8,891 nt of DNA from Pseudomonadota bacterium. Its GTDB lineage: Bacteria; Pseudomonadota; Gammaproteobacteria; Acidiferrobacterales; Acidiferrobacteraceae. Positions 1 through 6,358 of the stretch are shown piece after piece. Location of the stretch: positions 1 to 8,891 of the forward strand of contig JAJZZU010000083.1 of the NCBI GenBank assembly GCA_021797365.1, written 5' to 3'. The notes under the pieces were generated by a model. It saw only the letters and a list, made by a program, of their open reading frames with translations. It was not told the origin of the DNA and searched no databases. The translations under genes and the position numbers were made by a program. Position 1 is the stretch's first letter, and every line of letters starts with the position of its first letter.

Positions 1-735
1 GCCGATGGATACGGCCAGCAGCGCGATCTCACCCTCGACGTCGGCCGCGAATGCGCCGGCGAAGGCGGATGTCAGGTCAAGATGGTCCCAGATCGAATGA
101 TCCGGGATGCGTGTGTCGGCGGGCAACAGTTTCCATAGTTCACCGAGCTTGCCGAACCCTTCGTCCTCTGTGAGTTCCGGTCCGAAGCGCCAGAATGCGA
201 GCAACGTCCTGCGCAAGTCCCGCGTGGATTCATCCTGCGCGCCCAGCGTGACCAGAATTTGCGAGAAATGCTTGAAGCTGCGCTCCTTGATGTCATGAAT
301 GTCCGTTTCGCTAAGGCCGCCTGGCAGTTTGTACTGCTCTCCGGTTAGCGGGTGAATCAGCACTGGGTCTTTCGCCCAACGCACTTGGGCCCAGTCGGCC
401 ACCTTGAGCGTCTTTCGGTTGCCGCTTGCCGTCGTGACGGTGATTTCCTGCATCGGCCACTGCGGTCGATCAGCGGCAGCCGCCCACCAGTCGGCACGCT
501 GGACGTGGCGGTAGATGGAAAGCGGCAGGCCGTTCTTGAAGATCACCCGCGATAACACCTCTTCGTTGTCCGGGTCGATGTGCTCTGGCGGCTGGTCGAG
601 GCCGAGTAGCCGCTTTAGCACATGTGAGGTACCGCCTTCATGCCCTTCCGGATCACGCAACAGCACCAGCGCCTTTTCTGCCGGGTCATGAATGCGAGCG
701 GCGAGTTTTGTTTGCCACAGGATATCGTTATTCAT
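1..735 (-). CDS. cmr2: Cas10/Cmr2, type III-B CRISPR large subunit (N-terminal 245 codons, partial)
   Basis: This is an open frame running off the left edge of the window; I translated it by hand from the ATG at 735-733. Cas10 is the large subunit of the Cmr complex. In the family it carries an HD nuclease domain and a Palm domain that makes cyclic oligoadenylate when target RNA is bound. Visible here is the N-terminal HD region: WQTKLAARIHDPAEKALVLL (residues 7-26, with H16-D17) and GHEGGT at 31-36, both typical of type III-B Cas10. ADWW (81-84) and PDHSIWDHLDL (211-221) resemble the conserved helices that complete the HD domain. The Palm GGDD motif would lie beyond the window, so cyclase activity cannot be judged. 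The start overlaps the cmr1 stop as ATGA, indicating translational coupling. The family call is secure; the C-terminal part is unseen. Confidence 0.9.
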   Translation of the reverse strand, partial: MNNDILWQTKLAARIHDPAEKALVLLRDPEGHEGGTSHVLKRLLGLDQPPEHIDPDNEEVLSRVIFKNGLPLSIYRHVQRADWWAAAADRPQWPMQEITVTTASGNRKTLKVADWAQVRWAKDPVLIHPLTGEQYKLPGGLSETDIHDIKERSFKHFSQILVTLGAQDESTRDLRRTLLAFWRFGPELTEDEGFGKLGELWKLLPADTRIPDHSIWDHLDLTSAFAGAFAADVEGEIALLAVSIG

Positions 736-1748
736 GGTTGCTCCGAGTGGCGGACGAGGGTAGTTGATGCATCAAGCGCTTTGAAGACCGCCGCCCAGGC
801 TCTCTGAATTTGTTCCGGTGTCATAGATTTCCCGCTGTCCGCAGGTATCCGATGCGGCATGGCAAAAACGCGTACGCTAAGATGCCCCTGGCTATTGGAT
901 ATAACCTTCCAACGCAACGGGCTCGGCATTCGCCCGGTACCGGCAAAGCCGAGCGCAGGACGCAGGTCATCCCGTACCGTCTTGAGTGCAGTGCGGATCG
1001 TGCGCCGCTCACTCGCCAACGCGCGCATGGCTTTGTCCCAGCTTGGATAACTATTACGGCTATACCAAATACAAAGGCCGCTTTGGTCTCTGGCTAACGA
1101 CATGGCCCAGTCATGCGCCAAACATTGCTCGATAGGCCGCGCGAGCGAAGCGAGTTCCCAGGCGTTAAGCGGCGTGACCTCGTGAAGGTCAAACGAACCC
1201 CAGCCGCCACGACTGCGGCTGCCGGCCTGACCAAAGGCATGAATCAGCCGAATCGCCATGCTGATTCGCGTCTCGTGCTGCTCGGGGTAGGCAATGCGTA
1301 GAAGCCGCTGACCCTCACCCTCATTCGGCTTGATGCCGCTTTTATCAGGTTGGCGTGCGCCGCGCCTGACGAGACCGAACCAGGCATAACTGGTCGATAT
1401 ATCCATTGGCAAAGGTGCAACGCCCCGTTGCGAGCCTAGTTTCCAAATATTCGTTCCGTTAGCGTCAATGCCATCCAGCCTCATGCGTACCTGACTCTTG
1501 CGTGCTGCAAGCTTGTTGCCTTTATCATCGTGGTCGCTCTCTAGCCAGGCATGGCCAAATAACAGCCCCTCCTCCTGCCGCATATCAGCAATATCCACGT
1601 CAAAATTGTGATCCGCGGCATACGCCACCCGCCACCACTGCCGCAGCAGTGCCTTGAATGGCGGCGTCCGCCACTGCCCGACCTGTTCAGCGTTACCAAG
1701 GAATGCGGGGGTGATAAACCGGACCGTGTATTCGAGTTTCTTCATCAT
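732..1748 (-). CDS. cmr1: Cmr1, type III-B RAMP-family subunit
   Basis: Encodes 338 residues, a normal length for Cmr1, the RAMP (RRM-fold) subunit at the end of the Cmr backbone that helps hold the crRNA 3' part and target RNA. The N-terminus reads YTVRFITPAFLGNAEQVGQW (residues 7-26), then RTPPFKALLRQWWR (27-40); this 'TPxFLGxA... R.P..K.LLR.WWR' pattern is the Cmr1 signature. A glycine-rich loop, HAFGQAGSRSRGGWGSF (170-186), matches the RAMP G-loop. Two ATGs are adjacent: 1748 and 1745. The Shine-Dalgarno GGAGA (minus strand, 1757-1753) is 4 bases from the first and 7 from the second, so MKKLEYTV from 1745 is the better start. The stop overlaps the cas10 start by ATGA. Local GC is visibly lower than in cas6 and the CARF gene upstream. 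Confidence 0.92.
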   Translation of the reverse strand: MMKKLEYTVRFITPAFLGNAEQVGQWRTPPFKALLRQWWRVAYAADHNFDVDIADMRQEEGLLFGHAWLESDHDDKGNKLAARKSQVRMRLDGIDANGTNIWKLGSQRGVAPLPMDISTSYAWFGLVRRGARQPDKSGIKPNEGEGQRLLRIAYPEQHETRISMAIRLIHAFGQAGSRSRGGWGSFDLHEVTPLNAWELASLARPIEQCLAHDWAMSLARDQSGLCIWYSRNSYPSWDKAMRALASERRTIRTALKTVRDDLRPALGFAGTGRMPSPLRWKVISNSQGHLSVRVFAMPHRIPADSGKSMTPEQIQRAWAAVFKALDASTTLVRHSEQP

Positions 1749-1749
1749 A

Positions 1750-1765
1750 TACTCTCCACGGAGTA
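1750..1765 (-). promoter_or_regulatory. cmr1 ribosome binding site inside a small inverted repeat
   Basis: On the minus strand, TACTC (1765-1761) and GAGTA (1754-1750) are complementary and flank a six-base loop, CGTGGA. The GGAGA Shine-Dalgarno of cmr1 lies partly in this loop and partly in the 3' arm. The stem is only 5 bp and AT-containing, so any effect on translation is speculative. The site mainly helps decide the cmr1 start. Confidence 0.35.
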
Positions 1766-1811
1766 ATTATTGTCGTGCGCGGCGCCTTTCCGTTGCCTGA
1801 CAAACTTGCCG

Positions 1812-3176
1812 TTACGCATCGTTGTCCTTCAAAAGCTCGACGTCGTCGAGCGCAAGTGCTGGGATTTCGGGTAGTTGCGAGCCAATGATGCCGGCGAGCG
1901 CCCCGTACATGCCGGTGGTGCTGCCGATAACGCGCTCGATCTGCTTTTCGCGCTCCGCCCAGTGTTTCATCATGGCGCGACGCTCCCGGTCGAGCTGCCC
2001 GCGCATGGCGGTGAAGGCCTCGACGATGGTCTCCACGCGGTGGCGGAATTCATCGCCGGCCAGATAGGCATAAAGCATCTCCATCTTCTCGTTCTTGCCC
2101 TGCGAGGCGGCGCGGGCAAAGGCGACCTGCTGGAGCTGGTCACGCAGGGCCACGGCAAGCGCCGGGTAATGGGTGAGATCGCACACCCACACGCCGTCCA
2201 TCCGCGCGAAGCCGCGCACGCCGTCAGGCAGGGCGACACTCACAAGAACGGCAAGGGCGGCGCCCGCCGCGCGCTGGTCGGCCTTGAGCTTGTCGAGCCA
2301 CGCGGCCTGCCAGTGCTTGGTGTTCTTGACTTCCCAGACCAGCGCCCCGCAGGGGTTGAAGGCCCCATCGCGTACCTCGTGAATGAGGTCCGCGCCGCTC
2401 ATGCCCTTGGGAACAGGGCGGATCGCATCCTGCGGAAACTGGCGCTCCAAGGCCTCCTGGATATCGATCTCCAGGACCTCGCCCTGCATCTCCTGTGAAC
2501 CCTGCTCGCTCTTGCGCTTCAAATCGTCGATGACCTGCTTCATGCCATCGATCTGCTTTTCTTTTTCCTTGAGCTTTAGATCCTGCTCCTGCCCCAAGGT
2601 ATGACGCACGACCTGCTCCCACTCGGCCTTCTTGGCACCCAACTGCCGAGCCACCTCGAGATCGAGTTCCCGGGCACGGGCCTCCAGGGCCTCGGCCTGC
2701 TGGCGCAGGGTGAATTCGGCTTTCTCAGCGATCTGACGCTTCCCTTGCTCCTCGGCAAGCCGCGCCTCCAGACGCTCGCGCTCGAGCGCGGCATCGGTCT
2801 TTGCCTTGTGTTCGGCCTCGGCAAGCCGGGCCTTCAGGGTGGCCTCGGTCTCACGCCGCAGCCGCTCCTCGACCTCGAGCCGTGCCCGCTCCACGACCTG
2901 GGCCTGGGCACGCTCGAGTTCGCGGGCCTTTTTTAATGACTCGATCTCGCGGGTCTCGGCCGCATGGGCCTTCTGGCTCGCACCCTCGAGAAGCTGGTTC
3001 AAGGTCTCGATCTGCGTGGACACCGCGTGCTCGGCGTGCGCCCGCGCCTCCGCAACCGCGGCCTTCAGTCGCGCCTCATGTTCGGCCTCCAGCCCCGCAT
3101 GCCACTGCGCGGTGAGCGCCTCGCTCAAGGGAAATTGATTCCCGCAATGCGGGCAGGTTACCAGGGTGTCGGTCAT
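1812..3176 (-). CDS. DUF2130 family protein, coiled coil with PD-(D/E)XK-like core
   Basis: Encodes 454 residues. The N-terminus has half a zinc ribbon, CPHCG (C8, C11), with no second close CxxC. Residues about 25-230 are a long charged Ala/Glu/Arg/Lys-rich coiled coil. The C-terminal half is the DUF2130 domain: GEVLEIDIQEAL (232-243), GADLIHEV (261-268) and GALVWEVKNTKHW (277-289), followed by KLKADQ (296-301). The layout Glu...Asp263...Glu282-x-Lys284 fits the PD-(D/E)XK restriction-endonuclease fold. That suggests a nuclease, which I infer from motif spacing rather than known activity. It sits in tandem with cas6 and cmr1, 63 bases from cmr1. A GGAGAG lies 11 bases before the ATG at 3176, an acceptable if long spacing. 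DUF2130 proteins are common outside CRISPR loci and of unknown function, so it could be a passenger. Confidence 0.88.
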   Translation of the reverse strand: MTDTLVTCPHCGNQFPLSEALTAQWHAGLEAEHEARLKAAVAEARAHAEHAVSTQIETLNQLLEGASQKAHAAETREIESLKKARELERAQAQVVERARLEVEERLRRETEATLKARLAEAEHKAKTDAALERERLEARLAEEQGKRQIAEKAEFTLRQQAEALEARARELDLEVARQLGAKKAEWEQVVRHTLGQEQDLKLKEKEKQIDGMKQVIDDLKRKSEQGSQEMQGEVLEIDIQEALERQFPQDAIRPVPKGMSGADLIHEVRDGAFNPCGALVWEVKNTKHWQAAWLDKLKADQRAAGAALAVLVSVALPDGVRGFARMDGVWVCDLTHYPALAVALRDQLQQVAFARAASQGKNEKMEMLYAYLAGDEFRHRVETIVEAFTAMRGQLDRERRAMMKHWAEREKQIERVIGSTTGMYGALAGIIGSQLPEIPALALDDVELLKDNDA

Positions 3177-3553
3177 GGCGTCTTACTCTCCGCGGTCGGA
3201 ATAGAGGCCATTGTCGCACCCGGCGGATACGCGCCGCCGGCCCCGCAAACTTGCCGAGCTAACCGGCGACCGGACCTCTCATGCGCCCCCCAATCCCCGC
3301 CTGGACCGGCGCATCGGTTGCGATTGACTACTCTCTTGCCTTTTGTGGGTGATGCGGAGGAATCGCGGCGCATGCCCCTTCGGGAAAAGAGGTCGCGAGC
3401 GGCCGGCACGCCGATATCCCTGATCTTGCGGAAACAACACACCTGAGACAAATGCGGAGGGTGCGCCGCCACGCCCTGGATTCCCGTGCGCCTCCCGGCC
3501 CCCGACCACGGGTCGCATCCGTGAAGCGCAACGAGGAGGGCGCGTGGCTTCAT
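3173..3553 (-). CDS. Doubtful small ORF linked by ATGA overlaps to cas6 and the DUF2130 gene
   Basis: This is a 126-codon open frame starting MKPRALLVALHGCDPW. Its ATG (3553-3551) overlaps the cas6 stop as ATGA, and its TGA (3175-3173) overlaps the DUF2130 ATG as ATGA. It therefore fills the whole 373-base gap with coupling junctions at both ends. Against it: the composition is dominated by Arg, Gly, Ala, Pro and Ser as expected of chance GC-rich frames, codon third positions become less GC-biased in the second half, I see no recognisable domain, and no strong ribosome site precedes it (coupling would be needed). The frame is also open upstream into cas6. It is either a small coupled protein or a non-coding spacer that stays open by chance. 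Confidence 0.28.
   Translation of the reverse strand: MKPRALLVALHGCDPWSGAGRRTGIQGVAAHPPHLSQVCCFRKIRDIGVPAARDLFSRRGMRRDSSASPTKGKRVVNRNRCAGPGGDWGAHERSGRRLARQVCGAGGAYPPGATMASIPTAESKTP
3220..3240 (-). repeat. Inverted repeat upstream of the DUF2130 gene
   Basis: The arms CCGGCGG and CCGCCGG are perfect 7-bp complements around a 7-base spacer, 44 bases before the DUF2130 start. It could form a GC-rich hairpin in the transcript after cas6. No T-run follows on either strand, so it is not a classic intrinsic terminator; an attenuator or a chance GC palindrome are both possible. Confidence 0.35.
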
Positions 3554-4596
3554 GGTGACTCGCTCATCCGGCGCCCATGATATTCTTGCGGGTCCAGGGT
3601 ATCCGTCACGGCGATGCGATAGCCTCCAAAGCCCATGGTCGTCAGATGGCCGGCATGAACCCACCGTCCGAGCCATACATAAGGCCATAAGGCGGCCGGC
3701 ATGTCGTCCGGTAAGGCCGCCACACCGACAATGCCTCCGATACGCATCAGTGCCTTCTGGCGCGAGGAGTAACGCCCCTCCTCCTTCCAGTGAAGTCGTC
3801 GTTCCCCCAACTCCACGCCACGCGCCAAGGCCATGAGCGCCGCAAAATCAGTTTCGAGCGGCGCCTCCCCATGAAACTCCATGAGCATCGAGATGCGCCG
3901 CAACAGGCTTCCGAAGAGATCGGCGAACGCGAGCGCTTCGGCGGCGACAAACCGGCCTTCGCGCTTGACGCGCAAGGGGGTCTCGAAGATCAGGCTTGCA
4001 CCCGATAAAGGCATGGCGAGGTTGTCTGGGGTCTTTGGTCCTGCCGCGGACAGGGCCTCGCCCGGCGCGTAGATGCGCGCGCCCGGCGCGCTGGGTCCGG
4101 CCATGGACTCCTGAACCACTTCGGCAAGCACCAATCGGCCGCGACCGCGCCCGATGCCATGCTCGGCGCCACGCGTGAGGGCATGGATCAGATACGGGAG
4201 GTGCTGGTTGCCGCGCCCGACGAGGGTCAGACCGATGGCCACGGCCTGCCCGGGGGCGATGTTCTGACCATCGCAACTGCGGGTGTCCAGGATATATGGG
4301 TGCGGCACGGTGCGGTAGCGGCGCATCTTGCGACTTGCGCGTGGTGGCGGTGTTTCGAAGATGTAGGGGTAACTGCAGGAATACTGGAGAAGACAGCCGG
4401 CACACACCGGCGCGCGTGTCACGCATACGGCTCGCTTCAGGGCATGCCCCAGAACACCCCTCCAGGCCGATCCCGCCATCGCCGGGAACGCCACCGCGTC
4501 CTCTGCGACAAACGAGAAACGGTAGCGCGCGATCGGTAGCGCGGGGACTGGGAATTGCGCGGATTCCGCCTCTTTCGGCGACAACGTCGTGCTCAT
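3550..4596 (-). CDS. cas6: Cas6, CRISPR pre-crRNA processing endoribonuclease
   Basis: Encodes 348 residues of the Cas6 RAMP family, which cuts the CRISPR transcript within each repeat to give crRNAs. Visible signatures: AMAGSAWRGVLGHALKRAVC (residues 39-58), then a Cys cluster C58, C65, C68, C74 ending in CSYPYIFETP (74-83), as in the Cas6 group of type III loci. The C-terminal glycine-rich loop is GHLTTMGFGGYRI (316-328), and H314 and H317 are candidate catalytic or RNA-contacting residues. The ATG at 4596 is preceded by AAGG at 9-base spacing; the spacer is TA plus seven G. The stop overlaps a downstream ATG as ATGA. It lies between the CARF gene and the DUF2130/cmr genes, so it would serve this Cmr complex. 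No CRISPR array is in the window. Confidence 0.92.
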   Translation of the reverse strand: MSTTLSPKEAESAQFPVPALPIARYRFSFVAEDAVAFPAMAGSAWRGVLGHALKRAVCVTRAPVCAGCLLQYSCSYPYIFETPPPRASRKMRRYRTVPHPYILDTRSCDGQNIAPGQAVAIGLTLVGRGNQHLPYLIHALTRGAEHGIGRGRGRLVLAEVVQESMAGPSAPGARIYAPGEALSAAGPKTPDNLAMPLSGASLIFETPLRVKREGRFVAAEALAFADLFGSLLRRISMLMEFHGEAPLETDFAALMALARGVELGERRLHWKEEGRYSSRQKALMRIGGIVGVAALPDDMPAALWPYVWLGRWVHAGHLTTMGFGGYRIAVTDTLDPQEYHGRRMSESP

Positions 4597-4609
4597 CCCC
4601 CCCTACCTT
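4597..4609 (-). promoter_or_regulatory. cas6 ribosome binding site with a seven-G spacer tract
   Basis: On the minus strand AAGG (4609-4606) is followed by TA and then seven G (4603-4597) directly before the cas6 ATG. Because the homopolymer is the spacer between the Shine-Dalgarno and the start, a one- or two-base change in its length would alter spacing and perhaps translation. Confidence 0.45.
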
Positions 4610-4611
4610 AT

Positions 4612-4624
4612 GAATTTATAATTC
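4612..4624 (-). promoter_or_regulatory. AT-rich inverted repeat upstream of cas6
   Basis: GAATT and AATTC flank a TAT centre, giving a 13-base near-perfect palindrome in an AT-rich island 15 bases before cas6. On the minus strand it includes TATAAA, which could serve as a -10 element or an operator. I found no convincing -35 at 16-18 bases, so a promoter here is only possible. Confidence 0.3.
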
Positions 4625-4789
4625 GAGCGGCATTATCGAGGCGGTACGCCCAATAGGCATACATTAGTCTCAGGGGCCAACTGTCGCAAGGACCGGGACC
4701 CATAATACGGTCACATCCCTGAAACCACATGCGCAAGCGCGGCATCCTGCGTCCCGATACCGCCCATGGGCCGCCGGGATCTCGTAGGG

Positions 4790-4813
4790 CGGAGGCGCTT
4801 GCCGGCGCCTCCG
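4790..4813 (-). terminator. Hairpin downstream of the CARF gene, possible terminator
   Basis: A perfect 9-bp stem (4790-4798 with 4805-4813, core GGAGGCGC/GCGCCTCC) closes a 6-base loop, TTGCCG. It lies 69 bases past the CARF gene stop and about 200 bases before cas6. It is the strongest hairpin in this gap. No T-tract follows in either direction, so termination would be weak, Rho-assisted, or the hairpin may instead protect the transcript end. Confidence 0.45.
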
Positions 4814-4881
4814 ACGAACGGGGTCCTTTCGCATGATATCCACGGTGCGCGGGAACGTTCGGCGCGGCCGCAAGACCCTCG

Positions 4882-6036
4882 TCACTCCCAACCTCGTCTC
4901 TCGATCTGATCGGGGGACAGTGGCAAGCGATAGCGCCGCGCGCCCCGCGCGCCTTCCTGCTGGATCAGATAACGCGCCGCGGCAGCCTCGGTCAACGCCT
5001 CCCGGAACGCGCCCTTGATGCGACTCAAATGCGGCTCGAAGTAGCGGCCGATCACGTCGGGGTCGCCCTTGCAGGTCGCAAGCGCCCTTTCGGCCCTCTC
5101 ATAGGCGCCGCCGGCCGTACCCAGCATCCTTCCCAGGCCATCCAGGAATTCGCCGGGCGCCTCCGGATCATCCCATCTCACGTCCGGGATACCGTCACAG
5201 ACGCGCGAGGCAAACCACGACAAGACCGCGATCTCGGTCGGTTTCAGGGGGATGGGCTCATCATCCGCCCAGACACCGCCCTCGCCTGGCGCGAGCACCA
5301 GCCGTGGCGGGAGGGTGGCGCGCGCGGCCGCCGTCACCGCCGCGGAAAAGGTGATATGCCCCTCCGACAACCGCCGTGGCTGCCCCATTCGTAACCGTAC
5401 GAACGGGATGTCGGCAAGATCGATCACGGCATTGCGGCAGTCGTAGGCCACATCCTTGCCGCCCTGGGTCACATGGACCGCATGCTCATAGGGTGTCGGG
5501 TAATAGAAATCGCGGTTGTTCTCGTAAGGCGCGCTGACAAGGACATGCGACAGCCGGTCCTGTTCGCGACCCAACAAGGACAGGGCGTATCCCAGGTAAT
5601 AGCCCATGGTCTTGCGGCCGCCGGCGATCGAGACGTGTAAGGCGCTATTGGCATCGGCGGTAAGATCGCGGACCTGTTCGGTGATGAAGTCGGCGGCGCG
5701 CGTGTTGTCCTCGGGGCTACGGATATCGTCCATGGCCTCGCCCGTGGCCGTGGGGATGACCAGGATATTCTCGGGCCCGAAGGCGATCTCGGGCAGGTGA
5801 TAGTCCGCGCGCAGGCGGTGGAACCAGCCGATCTGTTGCGACAGGAGATTGAGACGAGCGTGCTCGGCCCCCTGACGGGTCGTGATGATGCGCACCTCGG
5901 TCGGCACAAAGGGGTTCGTCGCCTGCACGGCAAGGGCATACAGCGTTTCGGTCAGGACCTGGGGCGAAAGCCCGGTCACGGCAAGCAAGATGCGGCGGGG
6001 ATAGTCATGAGGTTTCATGGCGCTATTGTCGTTCAC
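4882..6036 (-). CDS. CARF-domain protein, NE0113 family (Csm6-like, possible ring nuclease)
   Basis: Encodes 384 residues from a GTG at 6036, chosen because AGGA sits 7 bases upstream; an ATG six codons later (6018) is the alternative. A longer frame to 6108 would cover the likely promoter and has no family-like sequence. The N-terminal CARF (Rossmann-like) domain shows RRILLAVTGLSPQVLTETLY (14-33) and the ligand-site motif SIAGGRKTMGYYLGYAL (136-152), then FYYPTPYEHA (177-186). This matches the NE0113 family of type III CRISPR loci, annotated as Csm6-like or as ring nuclease. CARF domains bind cyclic oligoadenylate made by Cas10; this one may degrade it or control a response. The C-terminal region (about 264-384), containing LKPTEIAVLSWF and later LSRIKGAF...YRLPLSP, looks like winged-helix segments rather than a clear HEPN RNase. 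Whether it is an effector or an off-switch is unresolved. Confidence 0.87.
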   Translation of the reverse strand: MNDNSAMKPHDYPRRILLAVTGLSPQVLTETLYALAVQATNPFVPTEVRIITTRQGAEHARLNLLSQQIGWFHRLRADYHLPEIAFGPENILVIPTATGEAMDDIRSPEDNTRAADFITEQVRDLTADANSALHVSIAGGRKTMGYYLGYALSLLGREQDRLSHVLVSAPYENNRDFYYPTPYEHAVHVTQGGKDVAYDCRNAVIDLADIPFVRLRMGQPRRLSEGHITFSAAVTAAARATLPPRLVLAPGEGGVWADDEPIPLKPTEIAVLSWFASRVCDGIPDVRWDDPEAPGEFLDGLGRMLGTAGGAYERAERALATCKGDPDVIGRYFEPHLSRIKGAFREALTEAAAARYLIQQEGARGARRYRLPLSPDQIERRGWE

Positions 6037-6063
6037 GCGGATATCCTGGTGTTGAACGGCAAG

Positions 6064-6092
6064 ATTGTGAGCGGCCGGGGCATGTCGGGCAA
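6064..6092 (-). promoter_or_regulatory. Likely sigma-70 promoter for the CARF gene
   Basis: On the minus strand TTGCCC (6092-6087) and CACAAT (6069-6064) are 17 bases apart; each matches four of six consensus positions. Transcription would start near 6057, giving a leader of about 20 bases before the GTG at 6036 with its AGGA site. This supports the shorter start of the CARF gene. Confidence 0.4.
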
Positions 6093-6255
6093 GGTGGCCT
6101 CCAGCCAAGACCGGGCCGCCACGACCCCGTACATCCTACAAATGGCGGGCGAGGGCCGATGGCGACCGAATCACGTGGCGACAGCTTAGGTCCCGGCCGC
6201 CGGCCGTGGTACGCCCATCGTTCCGGCTCAAGTTTTCCGGGGGGCTGGGCCCATT

Positions 6256-6274
6256 TCGGCATCCCGGATGCCGA
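6256..6274. repeat. Perfect inverted repeat, 8-bp arms
   Basis: TCGGCATC and GATGCCGA are exact complements around CCG. It is a 19-base palindrome with a centre small enough for dimeric protein binding or a tight hairpin. Its position between divergent genes favours an operator over a terminator, but that is inference. Confidence 0.5.
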
Positions 6275-6283
6275 CCCACGTCG

Positions 6284-6305
6284 CATACACCCGCGGACGT
6301 GTATG
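6284..6305. repeat. Inverted repeat, 7-bp arms, next to the preceding palindrome
   Basis: CATACAC (6284-6290) and GTGTATG (6299-6305) pair perfectly around an 8-base GC-rich spacer. The arms are AT-richer than their surroundings, which makes a chance match in GC-rich DNA less likely. It starts nine bases after the 6256-6274 palindrome and 75 bases before the nucleotidyltransferase start. Confidence 0.45.
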
Positions 6306-6335
6306 GGTTTGGCCGCGCCGCCGTTGCGTACGGCA

Positions 6336-6347
6336 CGCGCCGGCGCG
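6336..6347. promoter_or_regulatory. 12-base GC palindrome before the nucleotidyltransferase start
   Basis: CGCGCCGGCGCG is a perfect palindrome 11 bases before the ATG at 6359. Toxin-antitoxin genes often control their own promoter through such sites, but pure GC palindromes arise easily in this composition, so support is weak. Confidence 0.2.
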
Positions 6348-6358
6348 ATACTGCGGTT

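Larger units (their letters stand above)
6037..6358. other. Divergent intergenic region between the CRISPR block and the nucleotidyltransferase remnant
   Basis: I find no supportable gene in these 322 bases. It contains the likely CARF-gene promoter, two adjacent inverted repeats (6256-6274 and 6284-6305) and a GC palindrome (6336-6347) close to the nucleotidyltransferase start. The frames open here are GC-driven and show no family resemblance. Confidence 0.6.

Noticed and set aside
1875..2498. Long plus-strand open frame of 207 codons opposite the DUF2130 gene
   Set aside because: It mirrors a GC-rich coiled-coil gene with clear domain signatures on the other strand; such antisense frames arise from codon bias, and its sequence resembles no family.
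3330..3470. Similar stretches around ATGCGGAGG (near 3353 and 3453) that might be a CRISPR or other repeat
   Set aside because: Only about nine bases match, there are two copies and no regular spacing, so this is not an array.
5029..5046. R-x4-H in the CARF protein (R331 to H336), which could mark a HEPN RNase site
   Set aside because: The surrounding segment looks like a winged helix, the motif is near the C-terminus and has no polar residue after Arg as HEPN sites usually do. A six-residue pattern alone is weak.
6037..6108. Extension of the CARF protein to an upstream ATG at 6108
   Set aside because: The added residues show no family similarity, and the extension would cover a plausible promoter with a good AGGA site just downstream for the GTG at 6036.
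5797..6189. Plus-strand frame of 130 codons over the start of the CARF gene
   Set aside because: It overlaps a well-supported CARF domain on the opposite strand and has no recognisable features or ribosome site.
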